Assembly: GCF_002563965.1 (NCBI RefSeq)
Contig: NZ_PDJF01000001.1
Span: 2,284,928 to 2,348,927, forward strand
Source: Corynebacterium renale
GTDB lineage: Bacteria; Actinomycetota; Actinomycetes; Mycobacteriales; Mycobacteriaceae
Direction of reading: 5' to 3'
Length of the DNA: 64,000 nucleotides
Numbering within the stretch: position 1 is the stretch's first letter; each line of letters begins with the position of its first letter. This document shows positions 27,461 through 37,156 of the stretch, in pieces. The position numbers and the translations under genes are program-made. The notes below the pieces were generated by a model. It saw only the letters and a program-made list of their open reading frames with translations. It searched no databases and was not told where the DNA came from.

Positions 27461-28081
27461 ATGCGCGCTGAAACTGTGGCGTCCGCGTTGCGCCACGCTA
27501 TTTCTGGCGGCCAGTACCGCCCCGGCCAACAATTGGTGGAGGCGGAACTGACCGCCTCCTACGAGGTCTCCCGCAATACCTTGCGGGAGGCTTTTCGCAT
27601 GCTGGAGCACGACGGCATCATCGTCCGCCACCGCAACCGCGGGTGTTTCATAGCGCAGCCCAGCGTGGACGATGTTGCCGACATTTACACCGCACGCCTG
27701 ATCATTGAGCCGGGTGTACTGCGCCACGCCACCACCATCGATATGGCTAGTCTGTGGGGCATCGTGAACCAAGCCCAAGCGGCGGTAGCGACCAACAATT
27801 TGGGTGAAGTGGCCGGGCTGAATCAACTATTCCACCGGCGCTTGGTAGCGTTTGCCGCTTCGCCGACGCTAGATCAGACGATGGATAGTCTCCTGGCCCG
27901 GCTGCGTTTAGTGTTCCTGGCAGCCGTTGACCACGACCCCCAATTCCACGTGCCCTACGTCGACGACAACGCGCAGGTGTGCGCCTACTTAGAGGAAGGG
28001 GCACGCGAAAAGGCCGCCGGTTTCCTTGAAGAAAGGCTACGGGCGACCTTGAGGGACGTTCGTGGAGTCCTCGGACAGTAA
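27461..28081 (+). CDS. GntR-family regulator (FadR subfamily, FCD domain)
   Basis: A 206-residue transcription factor. The N-terminal winged helix (VASALRHAISGGQYRPGQQL, then SYEVSRNTLREAFRML) is of the GntR type and the C terminus is an all-helical FCD effector domain. It is the last gene of the pxp operon and lies between two divergent or facing units that share the ATTGTTCAACAAT palindrome. It probably represses both operons until an oxoproline-like inducer is present. In B. subtilis the analogous cluster uses the IclR-type KipR instead. Confidence 0.85.
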   Translation: MRAETVASALRHAISGGQYRPGQQLVEAELTASYEVSRNTLREAFRMLEHDGIIVRHRNRGCFIAQPSVDDVADIYTARLIIEPGVLRHATTIDMASLWGIVNQAQAAVATNNLGEVAGLNQLFHRRLVAFAASPTLDQTMDSLLARLRLVFLAAVDHDPQFHVPYVDDNAQVCAYLEEGAREKAAGFLEERLRATLRDVRGVLGQ

Positions 28082-28093
28082 ACCGGTTTTTCT

Positions 28094-28891
28094 TTAAGGA
28101 ATCTGGTAATCCACGTTCTTTAAGTCGGTCACCAGCATTTTGCCGGGGGCGTGGCAAATTGCTTTGCGCGGTTTGCTGGACATCACGATCGATTGTGGGG
28201 TCACCCCGCAACCCCAGAACACGGGTACAGTTCCCGGCGCGCATTCGACAGCTTCGCCGAAGTCGGGGCGGGAGATGTCGGCAATTCCGATTGCTGCGGG
28301 GTCCCCTACGTGGACGGGCGCGCCGTGGACGGCCGGGTACCGGGAGGTGATGCGCACGGCGTCGGCGACCTGCCCCGCAGGGATGGGGCGCATGGATACC
28401 ACCATGGGACCGTGGAACTTCCCGCCCGGGGTGGTCTCCAGGTTGGTCAGGTACATGGGCACGTTGCGGCCTTGTTCTATGTGGGCTACGGGCACGCCGT
28501 TTTCTAGTAGCGCGTCCTCAAACGTGAAGGAGCACCCGATGAGGAAGGCCACCATGTCTTCGTCCCACCAGGCGGTGGCGTCTGTGGACTCCCCGACGAG
28601 CTCACCGTGTTCGTAGAGCCGGTAGCCGGGTATGTCGGTGCGGATATCGCCGCCGGGGAGCGCTTCGGAGGAGTATTGCCCGGGGTCGAGCACACCCACG
28701 ATGGGGCACGGTTTGGGGTTGCGCTGTGCGAAGAGGAGGAAGTCGAAGGCGTCTTCGTACGGCAGCGCGATGAGGTTTGCTTGCATGTAACCGGGGGCTA
28801 GTCCGGCTGTGGGGCGGTCAAGCCCTTGCCGGATTGCTGCGCGGATTTCGGCTGGGGTGGCGGTGCGTTGGGCGTCGATAAGCAATGCCAT
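28094..28891 (-). CDS. Putative hydro-lyase, DUF1445 (YcsI family)
   Basis: A 265-residue cytoplasmic protein of the YcsI/DUF1445 family (annotated as putative hydro-lyase; D-glutamate cyclase activity is known for some relatives). Conserved stretches include [18 protein letters not shown] near 35, [11 protein letters not shown] near 120 and [12 protein letters not shown] near 135, ending with [11 protein letters not shown] near 225. A cyclase that makes 5-oxoproline from D-glutamate would fit with oxoprolinase genes. Starts 4 nt after the NRAMP gene, so co-transcribed with it. Confidence 0.85.
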   Translation of the reverse strand: MALLIDAQRTATPAEIRAAIRQGLDRPTAGLAPGYMQANLIALPYEDAFDFLLFAQRNPKPCPIVGVLDPGQYSSEALPGGDIRTDIPGYRLYEHGELVGESTDATAWWDEDMVAFLIGCSFTFEDALLENGVPVAHIEQGRNVPMYLTNLETTPGGKFHGPMVVSMRPIPAGQVADAVRITSRYPAVHGAPVHVGDPAAIGIADISRPDFGEAVECAPGTVPVFWGCGVTPQSIVMSSKPRKAICHAPGKMLVTDLKNVDYQIP

Positions 28892-28895
28892 TCTC

Positions 28896-30149
28896 CTATG
28901 CCCACAGTGCCGTGATGCCGGAGATGGAGCGCACGCCTAGGAAGATGGTCAGCAGCCAGGCAGCGACCCCGAGGGCGAGCAGCCACTTTGGGAAGTTGTA
29001 ACCGTCAAGGAGGTCCTTGCGGCGCCAGGCCACCCACAGGACGATGGTGAATCCGAAGGGCAGGATCAGGCCGTTGAAGGCGCCGGCGAAGATGAGCAGC
29101 GTCTGCGGCGCCTGGTTGAGCACCAGGTATGCGGCCGCGCAGACCAGGATGAAGATAACGGTGGCAATGTTGCGGGTTTTCGGTGCGGTTTTCTGGGTGG
29201 TCACGAAGCTTATCGACGTATAACTCGCCCCGATGACCGACGTGAGGCCTGCAGCCCACAGCACCACCCCGAAGGACCGGAGACCGATTTCTCCGGCGGC
29301 TTGGTAGAAGGCATCTGCCGCTGTGTTGTCCTTGCTCAGTGTGACACCCGTGGCCACCACGCCAAGGATGGCCAGGAACAGCAGCAGGCGCATGACACCG
29401 GTGACGATGATTCCCAGAACCGACGCCCGGGTGATACGACCTGCGGCTTCGCGGCCAGTGATATTTGAATCGATCATGCGGTGCGCGCCGGCGAACGTGA
29501 TGTAGCCGCCGACCGTGCCGCCGATCAAGGTGGTGATAACCAGGACGTCAATCTCTTCCGGCATGACCGAATTCTTGAGCGCCTCGCCGATCGGGGGTTG
29601 GGATACGATCGCCACGTAAAGCATGAGCAGGATCATGATCGCACCCAGGGCGACGACGATGCGGTCCAACGCCATACCCGCTTTGCGGGACAAAAATACG
29701 AAGATTGCGATTGCCGCGGAGATTGCGCCGCCGATGCGCGGGTCGATGCCCAACATCGCGTTCATGCCCAGGCCGGTTCCGGCAATGTTGCCAATGTTGA
29801 ACACAAGTCCGCCGATGAATACGAGCGCACCCAAAACCCAACCCAGGTTCGGGATAAGTGTGTTGGCTAGCTCGTTTGCACGCAGGCCTGAAATGCCCAG
29901 GACTTTCCACACGTTCAGCTGGATGGCGATGTCCACGATGATGGAGACCAGGATCGCAAACGCGAACGCCGCGCCCATCTGGACTGTGAACACGCTGGTC
30001 TGGGTGAGGAAGCCAGGCCCGATGGCACTGGTGGCCATGAGGAACATGGCGCCGAGGAGGGCGCCGGAGCCGCCTTTGGGCTTCATCACCTCCACCTTGT
30101 TGGTGGACGGTTGCGCGGGAGCACTCTGATTTTCTGTTGACTGAGACAC
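28896..30149 (-). CDS. NRAMP-family transporter (YcsG-like)
   Basis: A 417-residue membrane protein with about 11 hydrophobic segments and an NRAMP fold. YcsG-type members of this family occur in oxoprolinase clusters and lack a clear metal role. Here TM1 reads [17 protein letters not shown] and does not have the DPGN motif of Mn transporters, so an organic substrate such as 5-oxoproline is more likely. The start is a GTG at 30149 after AGGTAGGGG. Upstream lies the second ATTGTTCAACAAT operator. Confidence 0.85.
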   Translation of the reverse strand: MSQSTENQSAPAQPSTNKVEVMKPKGGSGALLGAMFLMATSAIGPGFLTQTSVFTVQMGAAFAFAILVSIIVDIAIQLNVWKVLGISGLRANELANTLIPNLGWVLGALVFIGGLVFNIGNIAGTGLGMNAMLGIDPRIGGAISAAIAIFVFLSRKAGMALDRIVVALGAIMILLMLYVAIVSQPPIGEALKNSVMPEEIDVLVITTLIGGTVGGYITFAGAHRMIDSNITGREAAGRITRASVLGIIVTGVMRLLLFLAILGVVATGVTLSKDNTAADAFYQAAGEIGLRSFGVVLWAAGLTSVIGASYTSISFVTTQKTAPKTRNIATVIFILVCAAAYLVLNQAPQTLLIFAGAFNGLILPFGFTIVLWVAWRRKDLLDGYNFPKWLLALGVAAWLLTIFLGVRSISGITALWA

Positions 30150-30231
30150 AACCCCTACCTTTCATGACGCGGACAATAAATCGAATGTGATGGGCGTCAT
30201 GTTAAACCGTGTGAGTGTTCCGCGCAAAGCA

Positions 30232-30244
30232 ATTGTTCAACAAT
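30232..30244. promoter_or_regulatory. Predicted GntR operator, copy 2
   Basis: Exact second copy of ATTGTTCAACAAT, 83 bp upstream of the NRAMP start. Confidence 0.72.
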
Positions 30245-30375
30245 GTACCCCCGGTCACACCCGCAGCCCTTTTGTGCCTGGACGCTCATGCCCTCCACCG
30301 GGCGGGTTTCATCCTGCTTAAACTAGGCTTTTGCCACATCGTTTGAGCCACGCCCCCGCCCAAGGAGCACACAGC

Positions 30376-30744
30376 ATGGAATTAGCCAACATCACTACCT
30401 GGATGTTCACCGAAGAAATCCCCATCCCCGAGGACGTCAACCAACTACTCGTCCCCGGCGAAACACCTGTAGCCGCGTATAAGACGTTCCGCGACAGCGC
30501 CATTTTCACTTCACGACGACTCATCGTCCGCGATGCCCAAGGTCTGCGTGGAAAGAAAGTCGAGATCTATTCCCTGCCCTATTCCTCTATCGCCATGTGG
30601 TCCAGCGAAAACGCAGGCACCCTGGACCTGAGCGCGGAATTAGAACTGTGGACCCGGGCCGGGCGCATCAAAATTGACCTCGACCGCGGCATCGATGTTC
30701 GCCGCCTCAATATGTTGATTACACACTGCGTGTTGGGTGGGTAG
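30376..30744 (+). CDS. PH-domain (bPH) protein, 122 aa
   Basis: Small cytoplasmic protein with a bacterial pleckstrin-homology fold: VAAYKTFRDSAIFTSRRLIV, YSLPYSSIAMWSSENA and RIKIDLDRGIDVRRLNMLI match the strand pattern of the YvbH/bPH_1 group, which binds proteins or lipids without a known enzyme activity. ATG 30376 is chosen for AAGGAG about 9 nt upstream. A candidate terminator hairpin (TCACGCA/TGCGTGA, 30750-30756 with 30786-30792) follows. Confidence 0.75.
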   Translation: MELANITTWMFTEEIPIPEDVNQLLVPGETPVAAYKTFRDSAIFTSRRLIVRDAQGLRGKKVEIYSLPYSSIAMWSSENAGTLDLSAELELWTRAGRIKIDLDRGIDVRRLNMLITHCVLGG

Positions 30745-30749
30745 TAATC

Positions 30750-30792
30750 TCACGCAGGTTCCGGGCGAAGACTTCGACCAGAACGTGCGTGA
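30750..30792 (+). terminator. Candidate terminator after PH-domain gene
   Basis: TCACGCA plus GGTTC on the left pair with GAAC and TGCGTGA on the right. There is no U tract, so this is modest support. Confidence 0.4.
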
Positions 30793-30900
30793 CCAGCTTT
30801 CGGCCGCCTGGTGAACCCCTTCTAAATTTTGGGGGAACATTCGCCGAAAAGGTACTACTTTGCCGCGACACTAGGCGGAAGTTCTCATAGCATCTTCGCT

Positions 30901-32943
30901 ATGAATAAAATATCTCGCCTCCTTCTTGCAGGTGTCACCTCTTTGGCAGTTGTTAGTCCGCTCACCGCCCACGCCGCTCCGACGGTGACGGGAACCGAAA
31001 CGTTGCTCACCGACCCATTCCAGCAAAAGCCGGGTGTCGGAACCGTTCAGATTGCATGGTTTACGGAAACTGAAGGCACCACGCACGCCGTACTTACTGG
31101 CGACGTTGCCGGCCTCTCCGCGGAGCAGGCTCAGCAAGCGGCCACCGATGGCCTTCCGGGCGTGAACGTTTTCAAAGCGGACACCATGAAGCTTTCCCGG
31201 ATGTATGAAGACGCGAAGTCTTTCATCGATGCACCACCTGCAGGTATCGAAGAGCGTGACATTTACCGCCACGAAGCTACTGTCACCGGCTTACCCAAAA
31301 CCGGTAGCACCCCATACCGTGTAGTCATCATTACAGAAAATGGCATTGCCCTTTCTAATACGTTCCAGGCCAAAGACGCTTTTGAGCCTGGCGAGCACGC
31401 TACATTCTTGCTCACGTCCGATCACCAGCAGAAGAATAATGCCCCGGCTAACTTGCAGTGGGCGAAGGAGACGATTGGGGACATCGACGTCACCCTTATC
31501 GCCGGCGACTTGATTAATGTGCCGGACCGCGCATCAGAGTGGTTTGACCACAATGGTGGCCTTGCATTCTTCGAAGGCATGCAGGGCAATGCTTCGTTTA
31601 CTTCCCCGCTGAGTGGTGGCACGTTCTCTGGCGGTCAGATTATGCAGAATGGCCATACGTACACGGCTATCGGAAACCATGAGGTCATGGGCCGCATCGC
31701 TGATCAGACCTCCCTTGATCACGCCTTCAATTACCCGGTCCCGCGTGAAGTTGCCGAGGCAGAGTACAAAAAGGTTGCCGCCACTGTCAATCCAACTGGC
31801 GATGCCACAATCAAGGAACGTTGGATTGAGGACAATTCTTTTTCTACCCGTTCCTATGAGGAAATATTCTCGATGCCAGAGTCGCAGGCGGGTGGCGAAC
31901 GTTACTATGCCACCACTGTGGGCGATACCCGCGTAATTACCTTGTATTCGACCCGTATTTGGCGCGGCACTCAGGCTGAGCCAGATCCAAGCAAGCGCGA
32001 TGTAGCGTCCCGATATCAGGAGAAGGCCGGCACGCTGGATAGTCCGCTAGACATGGGCCATGGCGACTTCATCTTCGAAGATCTGACCGTCGATTCCGCT
32101 CAGTATAAGTGGCTAGAGGCAGAACTGGCCTCGCCAGAAACCACAGGTGCAGACAATGTGATTGTCATGTTGCACGAATCACCTCATTCCCTGGGCAACA
32201 ACGCGATGCCGCACTTCGCTGATCCTGTACCTATCGAAGAAAAGAATGAGGCTGGCGAGGTCATTGGTATCCGTTACGAGTACCCTGCATCGGGAAACCA
32301 GTTGTTGACGTCGCTCATGCCGCTAGTTGATAAGCCAGGAACTCCTGTGGATCTGGTATTCAACGGGCATTCCCATTTGTGGAATCGTTTCAAGAGCGAA
32401 AACGGCGTGAATTTCATCGAAACCTCCAACGTGGGTAACTCGTATGGCGCTCGCCACGAGTTGTCTGCCGACGGTCCTCGCCCGACTCCACCGGCACCGT
32501 GGGATCCAGCGAACTATATGCCGTTCGGTTCGCCAGGTGGCCTGGAGCCTATCGTTCCGACGGAAAAACCATTTATGTCCCCGAAAGACCCGTCCCAAGC
32601 AGAGCCGTATCTGGCATCGAATCAGTACTCTTTGTTTACCTCTTTCGACTCCGAGACCGGCCTGGTAAGCACGTACATATTTGACGGCAAAGATGCCAGC
32701 TCGAAGCCGGAATTGTTTGACCAGTTCAGTCTGAATTCTGAAGCATCCGGTGGCTCTTCGACTGCTGCGGGAGGCTCCTCCACGGCCGGTACTGTTGCTG
32801 GCGTTATTGCTGGACTATTCGCTGCACTTGGTCTCGGTAGTGTTATCGCAGCCGCATTCGGCCATGGCGGGCAACCTATCCAGGCGCAGATTAACGCAGC
32901 TCTTAAGGCGCTACAGGCACGCCTCCAGGAAATGCTTCCTTAG
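30901..32943 (+). CDS. Secreted, membrane-anchored metallophosphoesterase (purple acid phosphatase-like)
   Basis: A 680-residue exported protein. Residues 1-26 form a Sec signal peptide ending HAHA-like (LTAHAAPT). A fibronectin-like N-terminal region precedes a calcineurin-type phosphoesterase domain with metal ligands in LLTSDHQQ, LIAGDLINVPDR, AIGNHEV, VIVMLHESPHS and VFNGHSHLWNRF. A Ser/Gly linker and one hydrophobic helix near the C terminus (TVAGVIAGLFAALGLGSVIA) anchor it. Probably releases phosphate from organic esters or nucleotides outside the cell. The ATG at 30901 begins the signal peptide; upstream in-frame sequence lacks one. Confidence 0.88.
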   Translation: MNKISRLLLAGVTSLAVVSPLTAHAAPTVTGTETLLTDPFQQKPGVGTVQIAWFTETEGTTHAVLTGDVAGLSAEQAQQAATDGLPGVNVFKADTMKLSRMYEDAKSFIDAPPAGIEERDIYRHEATVTGLPKTGSTPYRVVIITENGIALSNTFQAKDAFEPGEHATFLLTSDHQQKNNAPANLQWAKETIGDIDVTLIAGDLINVPDRASEWFDHNGGLAFFEGMQGNASFTSPLSGGTFSGGQIMQNGHTYTAIGNHEVMGRIADQTSLDHAFNYPVPREVAEAEYKKVAATVNPTGDATIKERWIEDNSFSTRSYEEIFSMPESQAGGERYYATTVGDTRVITLYSTRIWRGTQAEPDPSKRDVASRYQEKAGTLDSPLDMGHGDFIFEDLTVDSAQYKWLEAELASPETTGADNVIVMLHESPHSLGNNAMPHFADPVPIEEKNEAGEVIGIRYEYPASGNQLLTSLMPLVDKPGTPVDLVFNGHSHLWNRFKSENGVNFIETSNVGNSYGARHELSADGPRPTPPAPWDPANYMPFGSPGGLEPIVPTEKPFMSPKDPSQAEPYLASNQYSLFTSFDSETGLVSTYIFDGKDASSKPELFDQFSLNSEASGGSSTAAGGSSTAGTVAGVIAGLFAALGLGSVIAAAFGHGGQPIQAQINAALKALQARLQEMLP

Positions 32944-33064
32944 GTAGCGCCTACCGACCCTGAAGTAATTCGCTCACCGCCAGCAGCACTATGCACGCTG
33001 GCGGTGGCTTTGCTTCTCGACGCCTCCGGCTCCGATTCCTGTATCCACCGGCACACGCAGCACC

Positions 33065-33130
33065 TTGACATACCGAATTCGAACAGATTTCGAACTACTC
33101 AGGGGGTGTGTCTGGGGCGCCGGCTACACT
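33065..33130 (+). promoter_or_regulatory. Upstream region of the RM operon
   Basis: Contains TTGACA (33065-33070), the repeat pair TTCGAA-N5-TTCGAA (33078-33094) that resembles but does not match an actinobacterial SOS box, and TACACT (33125-33130) 8 nt before the ATG. The last is the likely -10 of a leaderless message. Confidence 0.45.
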
Positions 33131-33138
33131 ACATAGCC

Positions 33139-35988
33139 ATGTCTGCTACCTCCATGGTGCGTATCGATAGAGGCACGGTGCGCAAGAACCTTGATGAGTT
33201 CAAAAACTTCTGGTCCCGCCAGCTGAAGGGCTGGAAAGAGACTGGCGAAACTGGCATTGAAAAGAAGTATGCGCAGTCCTTCTGGGCGGATATGTTCGCT
33301 TGCTTCGGCATCAACGCTGCTCGCATGAACCTTTTCGAGCAGGACGCACGGCGTGCGTCCACCGGGCGCCATGGATGGATTGACCTGTTTTGGCCGGGCA
33401 CTGTCATTGGTGAGGCCAAGTCCCCCGGCGAGGATTTGGACAAGGCGTACCGCCAAGCTATCGACTATTTGCAGGGTGGGGTCAATGAAACGGAACTCCC
33501 CCGCTACATCCTCATTTCCGATTTCGCACGCTTCCGTCTGGTCTATCTTGGTGACCCGGAGCAGCGCTTCGACATCACGTTCCCTCTGGAAGACATCACC
33601 GACTACCTTGACCAGCTTCGATTCCTCGCAGGCTACGACACGGTGACCAAGCGGGAGGAAGCTGAAGCATCTGCCTTGGCCTCGAAGTTGATGGCCAACA
33701 TGTTCCGCGCGATGGTCGGCGACGACGTCGATGAGGAAACCGGCGACGCCGCACCCACTAACCCGGCAGACGAGGATCTGGAAACCATGGAAGCGTCCAT
33801 GTACCTCACCCGCCTTTTGTTCTTGCTCTACGGCGACGACGCCGGCCTCTGGGAGCAGGACTTGTTCTACCGTTTTGTCAACGACTACACCAACGCAGAA
33901 AATCTAGGCGCCCAGCTCAACGCTCTCTTCGAAGTCCTGAACACCCCTGAGGACAAACGACGCCACGTGCCCGAGAGCATGGAGAAATTCCCATACGTCA
34001 ACGGCACGATCTTTGAGCGCCTCATGCGCACTAAATACTTCACGCCCGAAATGCGTGACGCCCTACTGGCTGCATGCCGCTTCAATTGGTCCGCCATTAG
34101 CCCCGCAATCTTTGGTTCACTTTTCCAGCTGGTGAAATCGAAGGAAGCCCGGCGCGCTGACGGTGAGCACTACACGTCTGAAAAGAACATCCTCAAAACC
34201 ATCGGCCCCCTGTTCCTGGACGAGCTCCGCGAAGAAGCCAACAAGCTAATTGGCTCGAAGTCCACTTCGGTGAAGAAGCTGCAGGAATTCCGCGACAGTT
34301 TGGCGACCCACGTGTTCTGCGACCCAGCCTGTGGCTGCGGAAACTTCCTTGTAGTCGCTTACCGCGAACTGCGCCGGATCGAAACGGACATCATCGTGGA
34401 AATCCGCAAGCGCGAAGGCCAGGCCGGTATGGCCCTGGACGTGTCCTGGGAACAGAAGCTTTCCATCGGCCAGTTCTACGGCTTCGAACTCAACTGGTGG
34501 CCTTCCGAGATCGCGAAAACCGCCATGTTCCTGGTGGACCACCAGGCTAACCGCGAACTTGCCGACGCCATCGGCGCCGCACCAGACCGCCTACCCATCA
34601 AAGTCACTGCACACATCACTCACGGCAATGCGCTGTCCTTTGACTGGCAGGAGCGGCTTCCCACAGGAGCCGGTCAGACATATGTATTCGGTAATCCCCC
34701 TTTCATCGGCGCTCGACTAATGACAAAGGAACAAAAAGAGGAACTGGGACAGGTATGGGATGGGCTCAAAGGCGTTAATCAGCTGGATTACGTCACCGGT
34801 TGGCACGCTCAATCTCTAAAACTCTTTGAAAATCGGATAGGTTCGTTCGCTTTTGTTACCACTAATTCGATTACTCAAGGTGACCAAGTTCCCCATCTAT
34901 TCGATCCAATTTTTAAAAATAACTGGCGCATTCGCTTTGCCCATCGGACTTTCGTATGGGATTCCGAGGCACCCGGAAAAGCAGCTGTTCATTGCGTCAT
35001 TGTGGGCTTTGATAGATTGCAACAGCCCAAGGCACGGTTATGGGAGTACCCAGAAGCAAAAAGCGACGCCGTTGAGATTCCAGTCACCCGTGCAATTAAC
35101 GCGTATCTCGTCGACGGTCCCAACGTGCTAGTCACAAAACGGCGAAGACCGTTGTCCTCATGTATCGCACCGGCATCATTTGGAAGCATGCCAAATGACG
35201 GTGGAAACCTGATAGTCGAAATAGACGAATATGAAAGCATTGCTGCCGACCCCGTCACAGAAAAATACCTGCGACCTTTCAGAATGGGGCGGGAGTTGGT
35301 CCGAGGACTGGACAGATGGTGCCTATGGATGGCAGACGACTTCGATCCTGCAGATTTACAGCGGTCGAAGCAACTATACGAACGAGTCCAGAAAGTGAAA
35401 GAACATCGAGAGAAAAGTAAACGACTTGCCACAAGAAAGCGTGCCAGCGTCCCTTACCTCTTCGGCGAAATACACCAACCCGGGGTACCTTATGTAGGAA
35501 TTCCGCGTGTAGTTTCTGAATCGCGAAAGTTTTACACTGTTGGGCATCTAAGCCCCGAGATAATCGCAGGAGATAAAGTCTATACGGCTGTTGACCCCAA
35601 TGGCCTACTCTTTGGTTTAATCTCGTCCTCCATGTTTATCACTTGGCAGCGAGCTGTAGGAGGACGCCTCAAGTCAGATCTTAACTTCGCCAACACATTG
35701 ACCTGGAACAACTTCCCAGTCCCAGAGCTAGACGAAAAGACTAAGCAACGCATCATCGATGCAGGCCAAAAAGTTCTCGAAGCTCGCGAGCTTCGCCCGG
35801 AACGTTCTCTGGCAGAGCACTACAACCCGCTCGCAATGGACCCAGCGCTGCTCAAAGCGCACAATGCTCTTGATCGCGAAGTCGACAAGGCCTTTGGCGC
35901 TGAACGTAAACTGACCTCAGAACGCCAACGTCAAGAACTGCTCTTTGAAAACTACGCTCGTTTAACCTTCGAAGAGGCTAAAAAATGA
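33139..35988 (+). CDS. MmeI-like (type IIL/IIG) restriction-modification enzyme
   Basis: A 949-residue single-chain enzyme that should both methylate and cut DNA. The N-terminal nuclease domain has the D-(x)n-ExK pattern (GWIDLFWPG near 80, GEAKSPGED near 92). A helical linker follows, then an adenine methyltransferase core with motif I DPACGCGNFL near 395 and motif IV NPPF near 518. The target-recognition region (about 620-850) and C-terminal helices follow (HYNPLAMDPALLKAHNALD). The length and order match MmeI. The TRD (about 34.7-35.6 kb) is AT-richer than the rest, consistent with exchange of specificity. The stop overlaps the next start by 4 nt. Confidence 0.85.
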   Translation: MSATSMVRIDRGTVRKNLDEFKNFWSRQLKGWKETGETGIEKKYAQSFWADMFACFGINAARMNLFEQDARRASTGRHGWIDLFWPGTVIGEAKSPGEDLDKAYRQAIDYLQGGVNETELPRYILISDFARFRLVYLGDPEQRFDITFPLEDITDYLDQLRFLAGYDTVTKREEAEASALASKLMANMFRAMVGDDVDEETGDAAPTNPADEDLETMEASMYLTRLLFLLYGDDAGLWEQDLFYRFVNDYTNAENLGAQLNALFEVLNTPEDKRRHVPESMEKFPYVNGTIFERLMRTKYFTPEMRDALLAACRFNWSAISPAIFGSLFQLVKSKEARRADGEHYTSEKNILKTIGPLFLDELREEANKLIGSKSTSVKKLQEFRDSLATHVFCDPACGCGNFLVVAYRELRRIETDIIVEIRKREGQAGMALDVSWEQKLSIGQFYGFELNWWPSEIAKTAMFLVDHQANRELADAIGAAPDRLPIKVTAHITHGNALSFDWQERLPTGAGQTYVFGNPPFIGARLMTKEQKEELGQVWDGLKGVNQLDYVTGWHAQSLKLFENRIGSFAFVTTNSITQGDQVPHLFDPIFKNNWRIRFAHRTFVWDSEAPGKAAVHCVIVGFDRLQQPKARLWEYPEAKSDAVEIPVTRAINAYLVDGPNVLVTKRRRPLSSCIAPASFGSMPNDGGNLIVEIDEYESIAADPVTEKYLRPFRMGRELVRGLDRWCLWMADDFDPADLQRSKQLYERVQKVKEHREKSKRLATRKRASVPYLFGEIHQPGVPYVGIPRVVSESRKFYTVGHLSPEIIAGDKVYTAVDPNGLLFGLISSSMFITWQRAVGGRLKSDLNFANTLTWNNFPVPELDEKTKQRIIDAGQKVLEARELRPERSLAEHYNPLAMDPALLKAHNALDREVDKAFGAERKLTSERQRQELLFENYARLTFEEAKK

Positions 35989-36932
35989 CAGACAACACCC
36001 CAACATTCGACGAATTCCGACCAGTCGTGCTCGAGGTCCTCGCAAGCGGTGAGACTTTACAGTTAAAAGAGATCCGTCAGCGCGTCGCAGCACACATGAG
36101 TCTCTCACCAGAAATTCTGGCCGAAAAGCTTCCCTCCGGGCACAGCAGATCTGCTAGTCGAATCAGTTGGGCGTGCTCTGCGCTTTTCACAGCCGGCCTT
36201 CTCGACCGTCCCGCCCGCGGGAAATACCGCATTACTCGAGATGGGCTGACCGTCCAAAAGCGGCATCTAAAAACCTACAGTGAAAAGGACATGTATGAGT
36301 GGCCACAATGGCGGGCATACCAAGAAGAAATTAAACAGCGCAAAACTGGAAGCGACGACAACAAAGAAATAGAAACAGATAGCTCAGACGAAAATGAGCA
36401 CGACCCCATCGAGCTCATGACAACAGCTGAGCAGAATTTCAACGCACAAACTGAAACAGCGCTCCGGAAACGGTTACAAGAATCCTCCCCCGAGTTCTTT
36501 GAGAAAGCAGTCCTCGACCTCTTATGGGCAATGGGATACGGCGGAACCAACGGCAAAAAGCATCACGTTGGAAAATCTGGCGACGGTGGAATAGACGGCG
36601 TCATCCAACAAGACGCTTTGGGGTTGACCAACGTGTACATCCAAGCAAAACGCTACTCTGACGCAAATAAAGTGCAGGCCCCAGAAGCTCGCAACTTTAT
36701 TGGATCGCTGGCATCCAAAAGCTCAAACCTGGGCGTATTCATCACAACTTCCACGTTCAGTTCAGGCGCAAAAGAAGCAGCGGCTAGTTACTACCACGGA
36801 AAAGTTGTTCTCATCGACGGCATCCAACTGACTTCTCTCATGCTCCACTACGGAGTCGCTGTACAGAAGGCCAAGCAATTCACGCTCTACGAAGTAGACG
36901 AAGACTACTTCGATGATGAAACCTTCGTGTAA
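35985..36932 (+). CDS. Mrr-like restriction endonuclease
   Basis: A 315-residue protein with an N-terminal winged helix (Mrr_N, about 1-90), an acidic linker rich in Asp/Glu/Ser (about 115-140) and a C-terminal Mrr catalytic domain. The PD-(D/E)xK site is visible as VGKSGDGGIDGVI near 193 and VYIQAKRY near 217, with FITTSTFSSGAKEAA downstream. Mrr proteins usually cut methylated DNA, so co-translation (ATGA overlap) with an active methyltransferase is notable. G+C is lower than the genome average. Confidence 0.88.
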   Translation: MTDNTPTFDEFRPVVLEVLASGETLQLKEIRQRVAAHMSLSPEILAEKLPSGHSRSASRISWACSALFTAGLLDRPARGKYRITRDGLTVQKRHLKTYSEKDMYEWPQWRAYQEEIKQRKTGSDDNKEIETDSSDENEHDPIELMTTAEQNFNAQTETALRKRLQESSPEFFEKAVLDLLWAMGYGGTNGKKHHVGKSGDGGIDGVIQQDALGLTNVYIQAKRYSDANKVQAPEARNFIGSLASKSSNLGVFITTSTFSSGAKEAAASYYHGKVVLIDGIQLTSLMLHYGVAVQKAKQFTLYEVDEDYFDDETFV

Positions 36933-37110
36933 ACATCCGCCCCCGGCTACACTTACCCTCAGACATGCAGCACCCAGCGGTCTCCATGTCGCAAAAGGCG
37001 AAGCCCCTCACAGCCGCCAAGCTAGGTGAAGGGCCTCGTGAGACTAGTTAGTTGGCCAGTCTAAGTACTCGCAGATGAGATGTGCGCGTTTCTTGGCTGC
37101 TAACGCATTC
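36933..37110. other. Intergenic region after the Mrr gene
   Basis: No gene seen. A 9-bp stem with one mismatch (GCCCCTCAC near 36994 with GTGAAGGGC near 37026) may end the RM operon. Confidence 0.3.
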
Positions 37111-37151
37111 AAGCCCCGGAGAGTAATCTCGCAGATCCCTCTCCGGGGCTT
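37111..37151 (-). terminator. Terminator of the GAP-like gene
   Basis: Perfect 13-bp stem (37111-37123 with 37139-37151) with a 15-nt loop, immediately past the 3' end of the minus-strand gene. Confidence 0.7.
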
Positions 37152-37156
37152 TCAAC

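Noticed and set aside
28896..30149. MntH-type manganese transporter
   Set aside because: NRAMP fold but no DPGN motif, and the context is an oxoprolinase cluster; a separate Mn/Zn ABC importer is at 47.4-50.9 kb.
33078..33094. LexA/SOS box before the RM operon
   Set aside because: Arms are TCGAA/TTCGA with a 5-bp gap; the actinobacterial SOS box needs a 6-bp gap between these arms (TCGAAC-N4-GTTCGA). Kept only as a note.
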